Below are positions 25,445-35,612 of a stretch of 64,000 nucleotides of DNA, in pieces. The position numbers and the translations under genes are program-made. Every line of letters starts with the position of its first letter. The first letter of the stretch is position 1. The notes beneath the pieces are model-generated. The model had not been told where the DNA came from and made no database searches. It saw only the letters and a list, made by a program, of their open reading frames with translations. This DNA is from Anarhynchus alexandrinus (lineage: Eukaryota > Chordata > Aves > Charadriiformes > Charadriidae): NCBI GenBank assembly GCA_008711295.1, contig VUYV01000036.1:5426829-5490828 (forward strand), read 5' to 3'.

Positions 25445-28263
25445 ACTGCTATGTGAAAATACTGTGGGCTGGTATATGATGTAGACTGAGTTGTCCACCA
25501 CGGACAGCATTCCTGACTGGGCTCCAAGAGTTTTTGAACCCGCACTTGAAGTGCTCGCACGTTCAGCACTCGCTTTTAGCCTTGGAACGTGTCAGCTGTT
25601 GTCACCTGGGACATGGATACTGTAGAGAAAACTGGGTGGTGAGGTTGGTGGTGAATGGGTAAGAAGGGAAATTGGGACTGAGCCAGGAGACCAAATCGGA
25701 AAACTTAGTGGAACTGGAGTAAAGAGGAGAAAGGTGAGGAAAAATGTCACTTGAGGTGGAACCAGCTTGTGAAGAGCTAATAAGCTACCCTTATACTATT
25801 GAGCCAGAAAGACCTAGCGCCCAAGCTCTGGCTGTGAAGCCAACCAGTACTGTCTGGCCACATCTAAACTGTTTCATGCATCCATGCTTCAGAACGCAGT
25901 GGCTGCACCAGATTTGATTTTTGCCTATCTCTGGGCACTCGTGGACCTTTCCAGAAGCTGATCTGGGAGAAAGCTAGCTGGCGCAGATCAAAACATGGCA
26001 GGGGCTATTCTAGCAATTTAGAAGCATAATGTATGGATGAACAGGTTTCAGGGTCAGTGCCCATGTCCCTGAAACACTTGAGTTTACTACTGTGGACATA
26101 GTCTTGAATGATGCTAACTTGCTACTGCTATCAGTTATCCAGTTCAGGCTGCATGTGTTTTTTTTCACTTCATAATAGTTTTTCTCTTGATTCATGTGAT
26201 AGTTGAATCTGTGCCACAGAAAGGAGTTCATGAGGAAATATAAGTAATTATGTTAAAAGAGCATTACCAAGGCTGCAGAATCAAGCTTTCAAAAAATTTG
26301 GAAATACCAGAGTACTTCTGATGCATATACATTAAGATAGCCTTCAACCACATAATTGCATGCTATTTTTCCCGGGACATTTTCCTCACTCACTGCATAC
26401 GGAAGATAGCCTCAGTTTCTTAATATGTGGATAGCCATCACAGTATCTGCTAGCAAATAGCTTCTATTACAGTCCAAGCACATCAGTCTTTTTTGCTGAC
26501 TGTACTGGAAATCAACTGAAGACGTTATTTTGTTAGACTTGTCTAGGGAAAATTATGAAACTCAAACAGAGGAAGAGGATATGTGTTAGGGAACCAAAGA
26601 GCAATCAGCGTTATACTGAGTATATTAATATGCATACAGTAGACACCGATGTACTCAGTTTGCTGGTGTCCAGGAGGGCTAGGTGCAGGGCCTGGAGGCT
26701 GCAAGCCCATCTGGATGCAGGAGTGTTCACTGGACAGTAAACCCTAAGGGCAGCTGTGGTTTGGGCTCCACACTGGCTTACAAAGGCAACATGAACGTGA
26801 GGCCGGCGGTGGCTGTCCCTGTAGAAACATTCACAGCAGCTCTGAAGGAAGTGGTCAGTGTGGGCTTGTCAGTTCGGCAGCAGAACCATTCTCTGCATGT
26901 GCTCCCTTCTTCTTTTCCCTTCTTATTGCTGAGGTACGAAGAAAACGGAGTCACGTGGCCTGCAAAGAGTGAGGCTGTCTTGCCTTAGCTAGCCTCCTAT
27001 GGAGGAGTTATTGCTGACGTAGAGGTTTGTATTTTGTGCAATCTTTTCCCTTTAGTAATGATACATTATCCTATATTTCTTATGCTACGAATACAGTTTA
27101 TTACTATTAAAGAAGAGACTGTATTTCTACTATCTTCCCTCAGGGGGTTCCAAATGACAAGTACGTATGGATAACAGCACTGTCGCCTCCTGCTTCTTGA
27201 GCTCTACCAGCATGCAAAGATCATCTAGCAAATAAGGTTTGTACATGACAGCACAGAAGTTTGTTCAAACTGCCAGTGGCTAATTCACTAGTACGTGCTC
27301 TTAAGTCTATTGGATTTTCCTCAGTCTTTTACCTGAGCAGTAGTCTCCAATTTCATTAATTACTGACCAGTCCTAGCAGTATCTTGTACCCTACTAAATT
27401 AATCACCTGCTTTTTCTTCAAAGCTCAGCTGGCTTTCTATAGCAATTAAGAGTTACTTAACTTAATCTAAACCCTTTTACAATGCTTATCGCATTCACTC
27501 TCTACTAGAGTACTGTGAAGTTGACCTACCTTCTCAGAAAAGACTTCCTCCTTCCTTGGAAGTGATTTTTTGAGTGATGCCCCATTTTCAAGGAGACAGC
27601 ATAATTCTCTAACAGCTCCTTAAGAAATTAGCCCTCTTCTTAAGGAAGGGTAGAAGAAGTCTGGGCAGCAGCATCTTTATCTGGCACCCTTCCATTCCCC
27701 ATGAATGATAGTCCTCTCCTCAGGCACTGATTCCACTACTTTGATGACTGCAGTCCTGACCTTTTCACGAACTTTTCTTCCGTCTCCTGGGAGGTGTGTT
27801 TGAAAACTGTTTAAATTTATGGTGCTTTGCTTGACTGTGCAATGTTTTCTCAGGCAAACGCAGAGGCCAATTAAGTATGGTAAGGGTCCTTTATTTGTCC
27901 TTCAGATTTGCACAAGAGACTGCAGTTTCAAAATAGGAATGGTTTGGAATTTTCAGGTATTAATTTTTGCTACACTTTTAACAGAATGTGATAAACAGTC
28001 TCGCTTCCTGAAAAGTATGCATGATTATTTAGTCCTTAGCAGTCCATTACTATAACTAGTCTTCAGTAAGTCTAGTCCTTTAAACATAGTTCTTTCCAGA
28101 GTCCTTCACAACTCTCTAAAGTTTCCCCAATGGTGATACTAAATTGAGGCAAACATCGTTTTTTAGAGAGACGATATTTAGAGTGCAAAAATTCCTCACT
28201 TTAATAATTCATACTGAGCAGCATTCAACTTAACAACTGCTCATTTGGATGAATAAACAACAT
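25445..28263. other. Intergenic sequence; small GC-rich island at 26670-27010
   Basis: No gene supported. At 26670-27010 composition becomes GC-rich and a 101-codon open frame (26683-26988, plus) runs through it, but I see no known domain. It may be a degraded repeat or a noncoding transcript exon. Confidence 0.35.
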
Positions 28264-28360
28264 GGGCTGGTAGCTCAGCTGGAGTAAATTAGTGTAATAT
28301 TGTTTCAGTCACTAGAGCTATAGCAGTTTAGACCAGCGGAGGGTTTTGTCACATATTTTT
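28264..28360 (+). repeat. Ancient amniote palindromic repeat (diverged)
   Basis: Left arm TCAGCTGGAGTAAATTAG and right arm GCAGTTTAGACCAGCGGAGG are imperfect inverted complements, matching the old amniote 'agctggtgtaaat' type of element. The left arm also resembles a tRNA A-box (TAGCTCAGCTGG), but there is no B-box or cloverleaf, so it is not a tRNA gene. A short MIR-like phrase, TTCATTTTACAGATGATCAA, follows at about 28482. Confidence 0.45.
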
Positions 28361-28579
28361 ATTTAGGTTGTGGTTTGTTTTTTTTTAATCTGGTATTCGT
28401 AACTGAAGTAGATGGCAGCTTCACATAATTAATTAACTGATTCATGCAGATAGTCCCCTTGGGAAGTAGGGAGGTACAGTATTCATTTTACAGATGATCA
28501 ACTAAGGTACAAGGGGATGCTTTTTAAAAGCACTGATGTTCCTAAAATGTCCAATGTCTTGATGCTTTCAAAAAATCGC

Positions 28580-29052
28580 ATCATAGAATTGCAGAACCAT
28601 AGAAATGTTGCCTGGTAGGGACCTCTGAAGGTCTTGAGTCCACCCCCCTGCCTGAAGCAGAACTGTGCCTGGTACCAGAACAGGTCAGCCATGGCTTTGT
28701 CTAATCAAGTCCTGAAAACCTGCAAGCACAGAGACTCCACTACCTCTCCAGGCAGCCTGAGTCAGTACTGCATTGATCTTCTTGTGATTTTTTCCCCTCT
28801 AGTATTCAGTTTGAACTTCCTAAACCACAGCTTGTGGTGGCTGCCAATTTTTATATCACTTGCCACTTCCTAGTAAGGCTTAGCTCCATAATTTCTGTAG
28901 TTGTTTCAAGGAGTGATAGGCAGGTAATTAACTCGCCTCTTACCCTCTTTTCTGTCAAATTAAACCAGCTCAACTCTTTCCACCTCTCCTTGTAGGCCAT
29001 GTGCTCTCAGCCTTTCACTATCTCAGTAATCTTATACTGGACCCTCTTCAAC
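28580..29052 (-). mobile_element. Old CR1 LINE fragment, minus strand
   Basis: On the plus strand it begins with a CR1 end (ATCATAGAATTGCAGAACC), then GGGACCTCTGAAGGTC, CCACCCCCCTGCCTGAAGCA, CTCCACTACCTCTCCAGGCA and, farther right, TCTTTCCACCTCTCCTTG and ATACTGGACCCTCTTCAAC. These blocks are in the order expected for about 470 bp of reversed CR1 3' sequence. Divergence is moderate to high. Confidence 0.8.
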
Positions 29053-29913
29053 ATCGGATTTATTCCTTCTGCCCTTAGTATCTTTATGTCCTTCGGTACC
29101 TTAGTATCTTTAAAAATCTGATCCAAATACAAAGACTGAGTAATTTGCCCAAAGCCAACCAAATTAGTTATTAGTTGTATTTTACAAGGAATTTAGGAGC
29201 CAAAAGAGAGAGATAGGAGATTAGAGACTGAAAAAATTACCCAGGCACCCAGCAGCTTTAACTATCTAGTATAATCTTGACCTGCTTCCTACTGACTCCC
29301 AGGCAGGCTTTCACTTACAAGATCACAGAGTGAAGCACATAGCTTCAGCTCCAATGTAACTGCTTATGAAACAAAAAGTATATGGATGTGGATTAAAACG
29401 TATTGAAGCTCAGGGGGCTGTGTGTGAAGCAAGGATGTGTATAAAGGTTTGTTTGGAAGGACGTACAATGACTGATGGCCTGCCAAGTATTAACGAATTC
29501 ATTAATGAATCCACCAGAGACTTGCTTTACTGTGCTTGAAAGACTTGTTTCAGCCTGGATATTTGTTGGTGTTCACCCAGGTTGTTAACATTTCAAATCC
29601 CTTAAATATCCCCAGAATTTCAGAAATAATGCAGAGGTACTGCACAGTCTTTGGATATTATTCAACTTCTAGAATGAAGTGACTAAGGTTATGATTAACA
29701 TTGTTTAATTTACTTATGTTGCCATTGCATCTGGGAGCTGTAATTATTAACCAGAGGACCTACTTCAACTTCGTACACTGTTCAAATGCAGAACAAAGCA
29801 ATAATCTCTGGTCCAGCCGGTATTCAGCATAAGAATAAGGAAACAGAAAGCAGATGGGTATAAACACAAGGGGGAGTACAAGAAACAGTAAAATAACCAG
29901 CGTCCAGCAGTTC
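29053..29913. other. Intergenic sequence, possible MIR-like trace
   Basis: No gene seen. At 29135-29165 the phrase GAGTAATTTGCCCAAAGCC resembles the conserved core of MIR/L3-type elements but is too short to call. Confidence 0.35.
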
Positions 29914-30480
29914 GAGGGAGGTGATTCTGCCCCTCTACTCTGCTCTGGTGAGAGCCCACCTGGAGTACTGTGTCCAGCTCTGGGGCATAAGAAGAACATG
30001 GACCTGTTGGAGCGAGTCCAGAGGAAGGCCATGAAGATGACAAGAGGGCTGGAGCACCTCTCCTATGAAGAGAGGCTGAGAGAGTTGGGGTTGTTCAGCC
30101 TGGAGAAGAAAAGGTTCCAAGGAGACCTTATAGCAGCCTTCTAGTATCTTAAGGGAGTCTACAGGAAAAATGGGGAGGGACTCTTTATCAGAGAGTGTAG
30201 TGATAGGACAAGGAGTAATGGTTTTAAGTTACAAGGGCTAGATTTAGATTAGATATTAGGAAGAAATTTTTCACTCTGAGGGTGATGAGACACTGGCACG
30301 GGTTGCCCAAAGAAGCTGTGGATGCCCCATCCCTGGAAATGTTCCAGGCCAGGCTGGATGGGGCTTTCAGTAACCTGGTCTAGTGGAAGGTGTCCCTGCT
30401 CAAGGCAGGGGGGGTTGGAACTAGATGATCTTTGAGGTCCCTTCCAACTCTAACTATTCTATGATTCTGTGATTCTATGA
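29914..30480 (+). mobile_element. CR1 LINE, 5'-truncated 3' portion
   Basis: Starts inside the last part of the CR1 reverse-transcriptase frame (text encoding 'PLLCSGE' to '[12 protein letters not shown]' in related copies) and runs through GACCTGTTGGAGCGAGTCCA, AGAGGCTGAGAGAGTTGGGG, GTTGCCCAAAGAAGCTGTGG and TTGGAACTAGATGATCTTTG to the terminal repeats near 30462-30480. The frame is broken by an in-frame stop (TCTAGTATC near 30140) and small deletions. It is inactive. Confidence 0.93.
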
Positions 30481-33400
30481 CATTGATTAGAAGGATAAAC
30501 AGGACTGTCTGGGTACCAGAGGATACTATGAACTTTTGTAGGCACCACAGTATTGGAAAAGGAGTAGGAGTCTCCTTTGTGGTAAAAAAATGGGATTGAA
30601 GCAAGGTCTGAGAAGAAAGAATAACAGCTTTGCGTCACCTGTGTTGAGCATAAGCTGATAACAGGGTACCCATCACGGGACTCCCATGTGACAGTGCAAC
30701 GTTTTAGTGAGGACACAGTAAGGTAGGGTTAAAATTATCTCTAAGTTTCCTTGCTGGCTGGTGTAAAGATCTGCTAGCTGGAGGTGAAAGGACTTTTGTT
30801 TGGAAGGGAGGAAGCTGAGGCTACCCGTGGATAACTGCTGTCTCTGTAAAAGTAAATGTGTTGAAACTGCAGTAGATAGGAAAGTTAGGCGTGTGAGCGA
30901 TTAATCTGGGACAGTTCTTTTCTGTACCCCAGGGAAAGATGGGAAGCAGTGGGGCTGACTACTTTGTCGAAGACTGGTTTTGTCCCTGTCTTTTCAGCTG
31001 TTGCACTATTACCATTTCTCCCCTTTGGTTTTTGGAAATATCAGCTTGACAATATTTCTCCTTCAACATTAGCCTACCTCTGTTATATAAAATTTGCAAG
31101 GAAACCTGAGTCCTGCAGCAGTCTCCAGAGTTTTGTAGTGTAGGTGGTATGCAACGATGGCAGTCATTTTCATCTCTTTTGCTGTTGAATGTTGAGATGG
31201 TACTTCGTGTTCAGGAGCTGCAATGAAGTTTTGACCACCTGGGCAACTTTCTGTCTCATTAACCCCTTCCATTATTTCTCAGCTCTTAACAGCAGGAGGT
31301 GAGCAATAGGAAGATCACAGGCAAAGCAGCCAGTTAATTAACACATCAGTGAACCATCTGCCATACCTTCCTGACACACCAGAGAAGAGCTCAGCTCTTA
31401 CTGCTGTCACTGACCTTACCAAGAACCTTATTAAGAGCTGAGAGATGGGGTATGTTAGGCATGAAATGTAGAAAAAATAGGTAGGCACTTAATATACAAT
31501 GAATGACATGAGCAGTTATGGTAAGAATTAGGCAGCATCCTAGTAAGGGGAAGGAAGTGGGCAACCAGAAAAGAGGTCTGGTGGAAGAGTGAAGGCTATG
31601 TGAGAGAATGAGAGTTATCCATAATGATTTATTCCTCTCTCAGACATGCTTATGAAAAAATCTTTATTTGTTTTAGTGTCAAATAGCATGGAGTGGAGTA
31701 CAATGGCTGGCCCTGGTTTTGCCAGTATGAAGTGTCTTTGTTGACTGAACCACTGTGAGACACTGGAAGCGTGTGGATTCATCTCACAGGAAAAATTTAG
31801 GAATATATAGATGAGATAAAAAGGATTTTATTTCAAATTCTAAACATTGTCCTGAAAGGATGTGAAATGTGCCTAGAAAATAAAATATATCTACCTTACT
31901 CAGGTAACGTATATTTGAAAATAATTCCTGTGGAGTTTTAAGTTTAACTAAAGGATTTAAACCACACCTGTGAGTGTGGACCCTGAGCTAGCTACTGTAT
32001 AGAGGGATATCTATTTCTTAATGTGTTTCCTCTGAAAACACCAGTAGGATTTGAATTTCTGGAACTAAGTTTTATTAGAATGCATACACTAGGGAAAACT
32101 CGGAGTGAGAAAGAACAGAAATAAAGGGGCTCAGTAAGAAGACCCCTGCCCACAAGCAGACAGGGACAGGCCTTTTTCTTTGGGCATTCTCTGAGGCCAA
32201 CAGCCTTTCAACGACTTCCTGAATGACAGTCCCCTCTAAGCTTTGTTTGTATGTCTGCTCTTTGCCTTTCTCACCAGTCTGCCGTCTTTGACTCATTTTA
32301 CAAGCCTCTTGTTTGCTGAGATTTCACAATTTTCCTGATTTACAGAAGATGTTAACGCTGTTCTTGCTCAGATGCTCACAAGTCAGGCTCAGTCTCCATC
32401 TCCTCATTTTGCCTGACCCACAGTCCAGCAGCCAGTACTGTCCTGCCCAGACATATTCTTTTCTAAATAAAAGCATAACATGGAGACATATTACAAACAA
32501 CAAAGAAAAAGATACTACTTACCATAACTGTGAAATAAGATTTGTCTGTGAAATCCTTCTAAGGTAATGCAATTCTCTTTGCCTAACCCCTACAATTTGT
32601 AATTAAATGTGGATGGCAAAATTAAAGAATCAACGCCTATACTTTGCTTATATTTTTAAAAAAATATTTTTCATTTAAAAGTAGCATGAAATATTTATGC
32701 TCATAAAGTCTAGAGGTCTTTGAACTTGAATAAGATATAAAGGACCTTAAAATAATATACATCTTAATATGCAGTTCTTAAAGGGCTTGTTCTACTCATA
32801 TAACTTCAAAATAAGACAAGCATAAATATAGAGGACAACTCACCTAGAATGTTTTTCTAGCTGAATAAAGTTAGTGTTCTGAAAGGTTATAGCAGATTAA
32901 GTTTTTCCTTCTACAAGCCAAGTAGGTCTCCATTGTGTGTGACATTTCAAATACCTTTGTGGTTTTGTCTCAATTGTGTTGCTGAGTTTGAGACAGAACT
33001 ATGCGACAAAGCTCTGAAACACACGTCTTTCTTGTTCTTTAGCGTCATTCGTGAAGATCTTAAGATTTTTTGCTAGTCTGTCTTTCAGGAATTCCTTTCT
33101 AGACAGTCTTTTGTTTTTCCCTCTGAGGTAATGCCTCTCACCCAGGCATCTAGCACAAAGCCTTAAGATGTGTGAGGTAAACACATGTGATCCCTGCTCC
33201 ACCTCACCCCTTGGTTTCTAGCCAGGCTCAGGTTCTCCTACTGCTCTTACATAATTTGATAGGGATAATCTTTCCTTGTCTGACCCTGACTCTTTTATTC
33301 TCATCCTCCAGGCATTTTGGATGACTTCTGATACTATCAGACATGACATTCTTTCAAGTCCCTAAAGCTAATGTGCAATTTTAGATACCTTGTTCTGTCA

Positions 33401-33660
33401 TTTTGTTTTCACCTTACTTTATCTAATTACTTCTTTCTGTGCCTGAAAATCTCTGTTTTTACACTCGGTCTTACCAGCTAGATGTTTACACCAGCATATC
33501 TTAATTTTCTGCCTTCTAAAAAAAGCACTGTGTACAGAAACTACACTTTGTTTATCTGACAGATGAGTTTCTTATATCAACAAGCAAATAATTTAAGGAG
33601 TAGTCAAGTATTTAGATTCAGGAGTATATATTTCTTAAGTGGATCCTAGTTTTTCCTTCA
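30481..33660. other. Intergenic sequence, no gene seen
   Basis: Three kilobases of AT-rich DNA without a supported exon, RNA gene or clear transposon. Minus-strand frames at 30380-30716 and 32075-32296 are short and show no known motifs. Confidence 0.45.
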
Positions 33661-34470
33661 TGTGGCATTCCTCAGGGATCAGTACTGGGACCTGTACTGT
33701 TCAACATCTTTGTCGGCGACATGGACAGTGGGGTCGAGTGCACCCTCAGCAAGTTTGCCGATGATACCAAGCTGTTTGGCAAGGTAGACGCACTGGAGGG
33801 GAGGGATGCCATCCAGAGGGACCTGGACAGGCTGGAGAGGTGGGCCCAAGCCAACCTCATGCAGTTCAACAAGGCCACATGTAAGGTCTTACATCTGGGT
33901 CGGGGCAATCCCAGGCACAAATACAGGCTTGGAGGGGGAATGGCTGGAGAGCAGCACTGAGGAGAAGGACCTGGGTGTGCTGATTGACGAGAAGCTCAAC
34001 ATGAGCCAGCAATGTGCCATCGCAGCCCAGAAGGCCAACCGCATCCTGGGCTGCATCAAAAGAAGTGTGGTCAGCAGGGCGAGGGAGGTGGTTCTGCCCC
34101 TCTACTCCACTCTCGTGAGACCCCACCTGGAGTACTGCGTCCAGCTCTGGAGTCCCCAGCATAAAAAGGACATGGACCTGCTGGAGCGTGTCCAGAGGAG
34201 AGCCACGAGGATGATCTGAGGGCTGGAGCACCTTTCCTATGAGGAGAGGCTGAAGGAGTTGGGGCTGTTCAGCCTGGAGAAGAGAAGGCTCCGGGGAGAT
34301 CTTATTGTAGCCTTCCAGTACCTAAAGGGGGCCTACAGGAGAGCTGGGGAAGGACTTTTTACTAGGGCATGTAGTGATAGGATGAGGGGGAATGGCTTTA
34401 NCCTATGGCAGGGGGGTTGGAACTCGATGATCTTCAAGGTCCTTTCCAACCTAAACCATTCTATGATTCT
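33661..34470 (+). mobile_element. CR1 LINE with reverse-transcriptase C-terminal remnant
   Basis: A relatively young, 5'-truncated CR1. It opens within the reverse transcriptase: IPQGSVLGP is followed by LFNIF and then the catalytic motif FADD at 33754-33765. The thumb/C-terminal part follows, with a frame change near 33930 (out of the frame ending GGMAGEQH and into [14 protein letters not shown]) and a stop near 34217. Non-LTR retrotransposons of this type copy their RNA at a nicked target. The tail ends in ATTCTATGATTCT. Between GGCTTTA (34400) and CCTATGGCAGG (34402) a single N replaces what should be roughly 180 bp of CR1 3' sequence. Confidence 0.95.
34401..34401. other. Ambiguous base marking a probable collapsed gap
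   Basis: A lone N sits inside the CR1 at the point where the usual tail segment (the part equivalent to about 30230-30400 of the neighbouring CR1) is missing. It most likely marks an assembly join and not a single unread base. Confidence 0.6.
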
Positions 34471-35542
34471 AAAATGGAGATGCCCATTGTCATTTACATT
34501 CATATTTCAAAGCAGAAAGGTCAAGATAAAAGTCTTGCTTACATTCATCTTTCTACCTTGTCTAAGAGGTCTGGAAGTTTTCAAACAGCTGAAGATGCTC
34601 CTGATTAAATCTATTGTATTTTTCTGGGCAAAGCACAAAAGATAGGACTGACTATAAGGTGTTGCTTTTTTGTTTGCATGAAATGGGAGAAAAGATATAA
34701 TTAATGATCCAGATAGGCCCTCTTACCTGCAAAAAGTATTACATGCTATTACTAGAAATGTAGAGAGGCAATTCCTTTTAGGATTTTGTATCAAATACTA
34801 TTCCCCTTTGTGTCTTTTAAAACCTCAGTAATTTGCTGGGACTGTACAGCCCATCAGCGCAAACCACTGTTGTTGAATTACTAAACATTTGAAAGTACAC
34901 TAATAAAACACCTTGTCATACTCCTGTAAAAGCCACCATGGCGATAAAGTCAAGCCCTTAAGTCATGTAGCACTTTTTAAATGTCCACAGTAAATACCTC
35001 AGGAAAGCAGCTCACACTGTTACCAACAGCGCTGGAGATGTGTATTATCATTTATAATACAACACATCAAGAACAGAGAGACCTCGCATTACAAATTTTG
35101 CATTAGGGTACATGCAGCAAGCGGTGCAGAAGACTACTATAAAAACATGGATATATTGAAAGAATATTCACCCTTTTATTAATGATCCTTTAGAGAGGTT
35201 TTTACATTCTTCCATATATTTTCTTGCAGAAACTGTCCACTTGATAGATTATATCCAATAAAGAGACCTTGTTTGCATTGACTTCTACAGTCTTGGAAAC
35301 AGATAAATGGAAGCTATCAAAATTAATGTATTGATAATGGTTATCTTTACACTCTTCTTTTAGTTCTGGTGTCCCGTAATCCAAAGATACAAATGGTTTT
35401 AACTAATCTGAAGGAAAACATACCTTATTTTTGTTTTATGTAGTAGTACTGCAATGCACTGCATTGTAAAACAGAAGTGAGTTGTTGCAAAGGGCTCAGA
35501 TGTCTACCACCTATTGCCAGGCTGTCCACTCTTCTGTGTACT
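34471..35542. other. Intergenic sequence, nothing recognised
   Basis: AT-rich DNA with no supported feature. Confidence 0.4.
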
Positions 35543-35612
35543 GGGGACCAGCTGCTTACTGGAATAGACTTTCTGACTTCAGCCAGTGGTAATAAGCAAA
35601 TAGCTGGTCCCC
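35543..35612. repeat. Imperfect inverted repeat (hairpin)
   Basis: The left arm GGGGACCAGCTGCTTACTGG (35543-35562) pairs with the right arm, about 35583-35612, which ends TAGCTGGTCCCC. The outer 11 bp pair perfectly (GGGGACCAGCT with AGCTGGTCCCC). Inside, TAAGC and CCAG blocks also pair, separated by bulges of 4-6 bases on the right arm. The loop is about 20 nt. It could be a relic of a palindromic transposon or a transcribed hairpin; there is no other evidence for either. Confidence 0.55.

Noticed and set aside
28264..28300. tRNA-like A-box (TAGCTCAGCTGG)
   Set aside because: No B-box, no acceptor stem and no cloverleaf follow. The sequence fits an old palindromic amniote repeat better.
29760..30144. 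Overlapping frames of 90-96 codons on both strands
   Set aside because: They lie in or beside a CR1 element, and the plus-strand frame is the CR1 C-terminal remnant.
33721..34645. Open frames of 79, 137 and 128 codons that could be read as a host gene
   Set aside because: They are pieces of CR1 reverse transcriptase and tail in different frames, and the last crosses an N at a probable assembly join.
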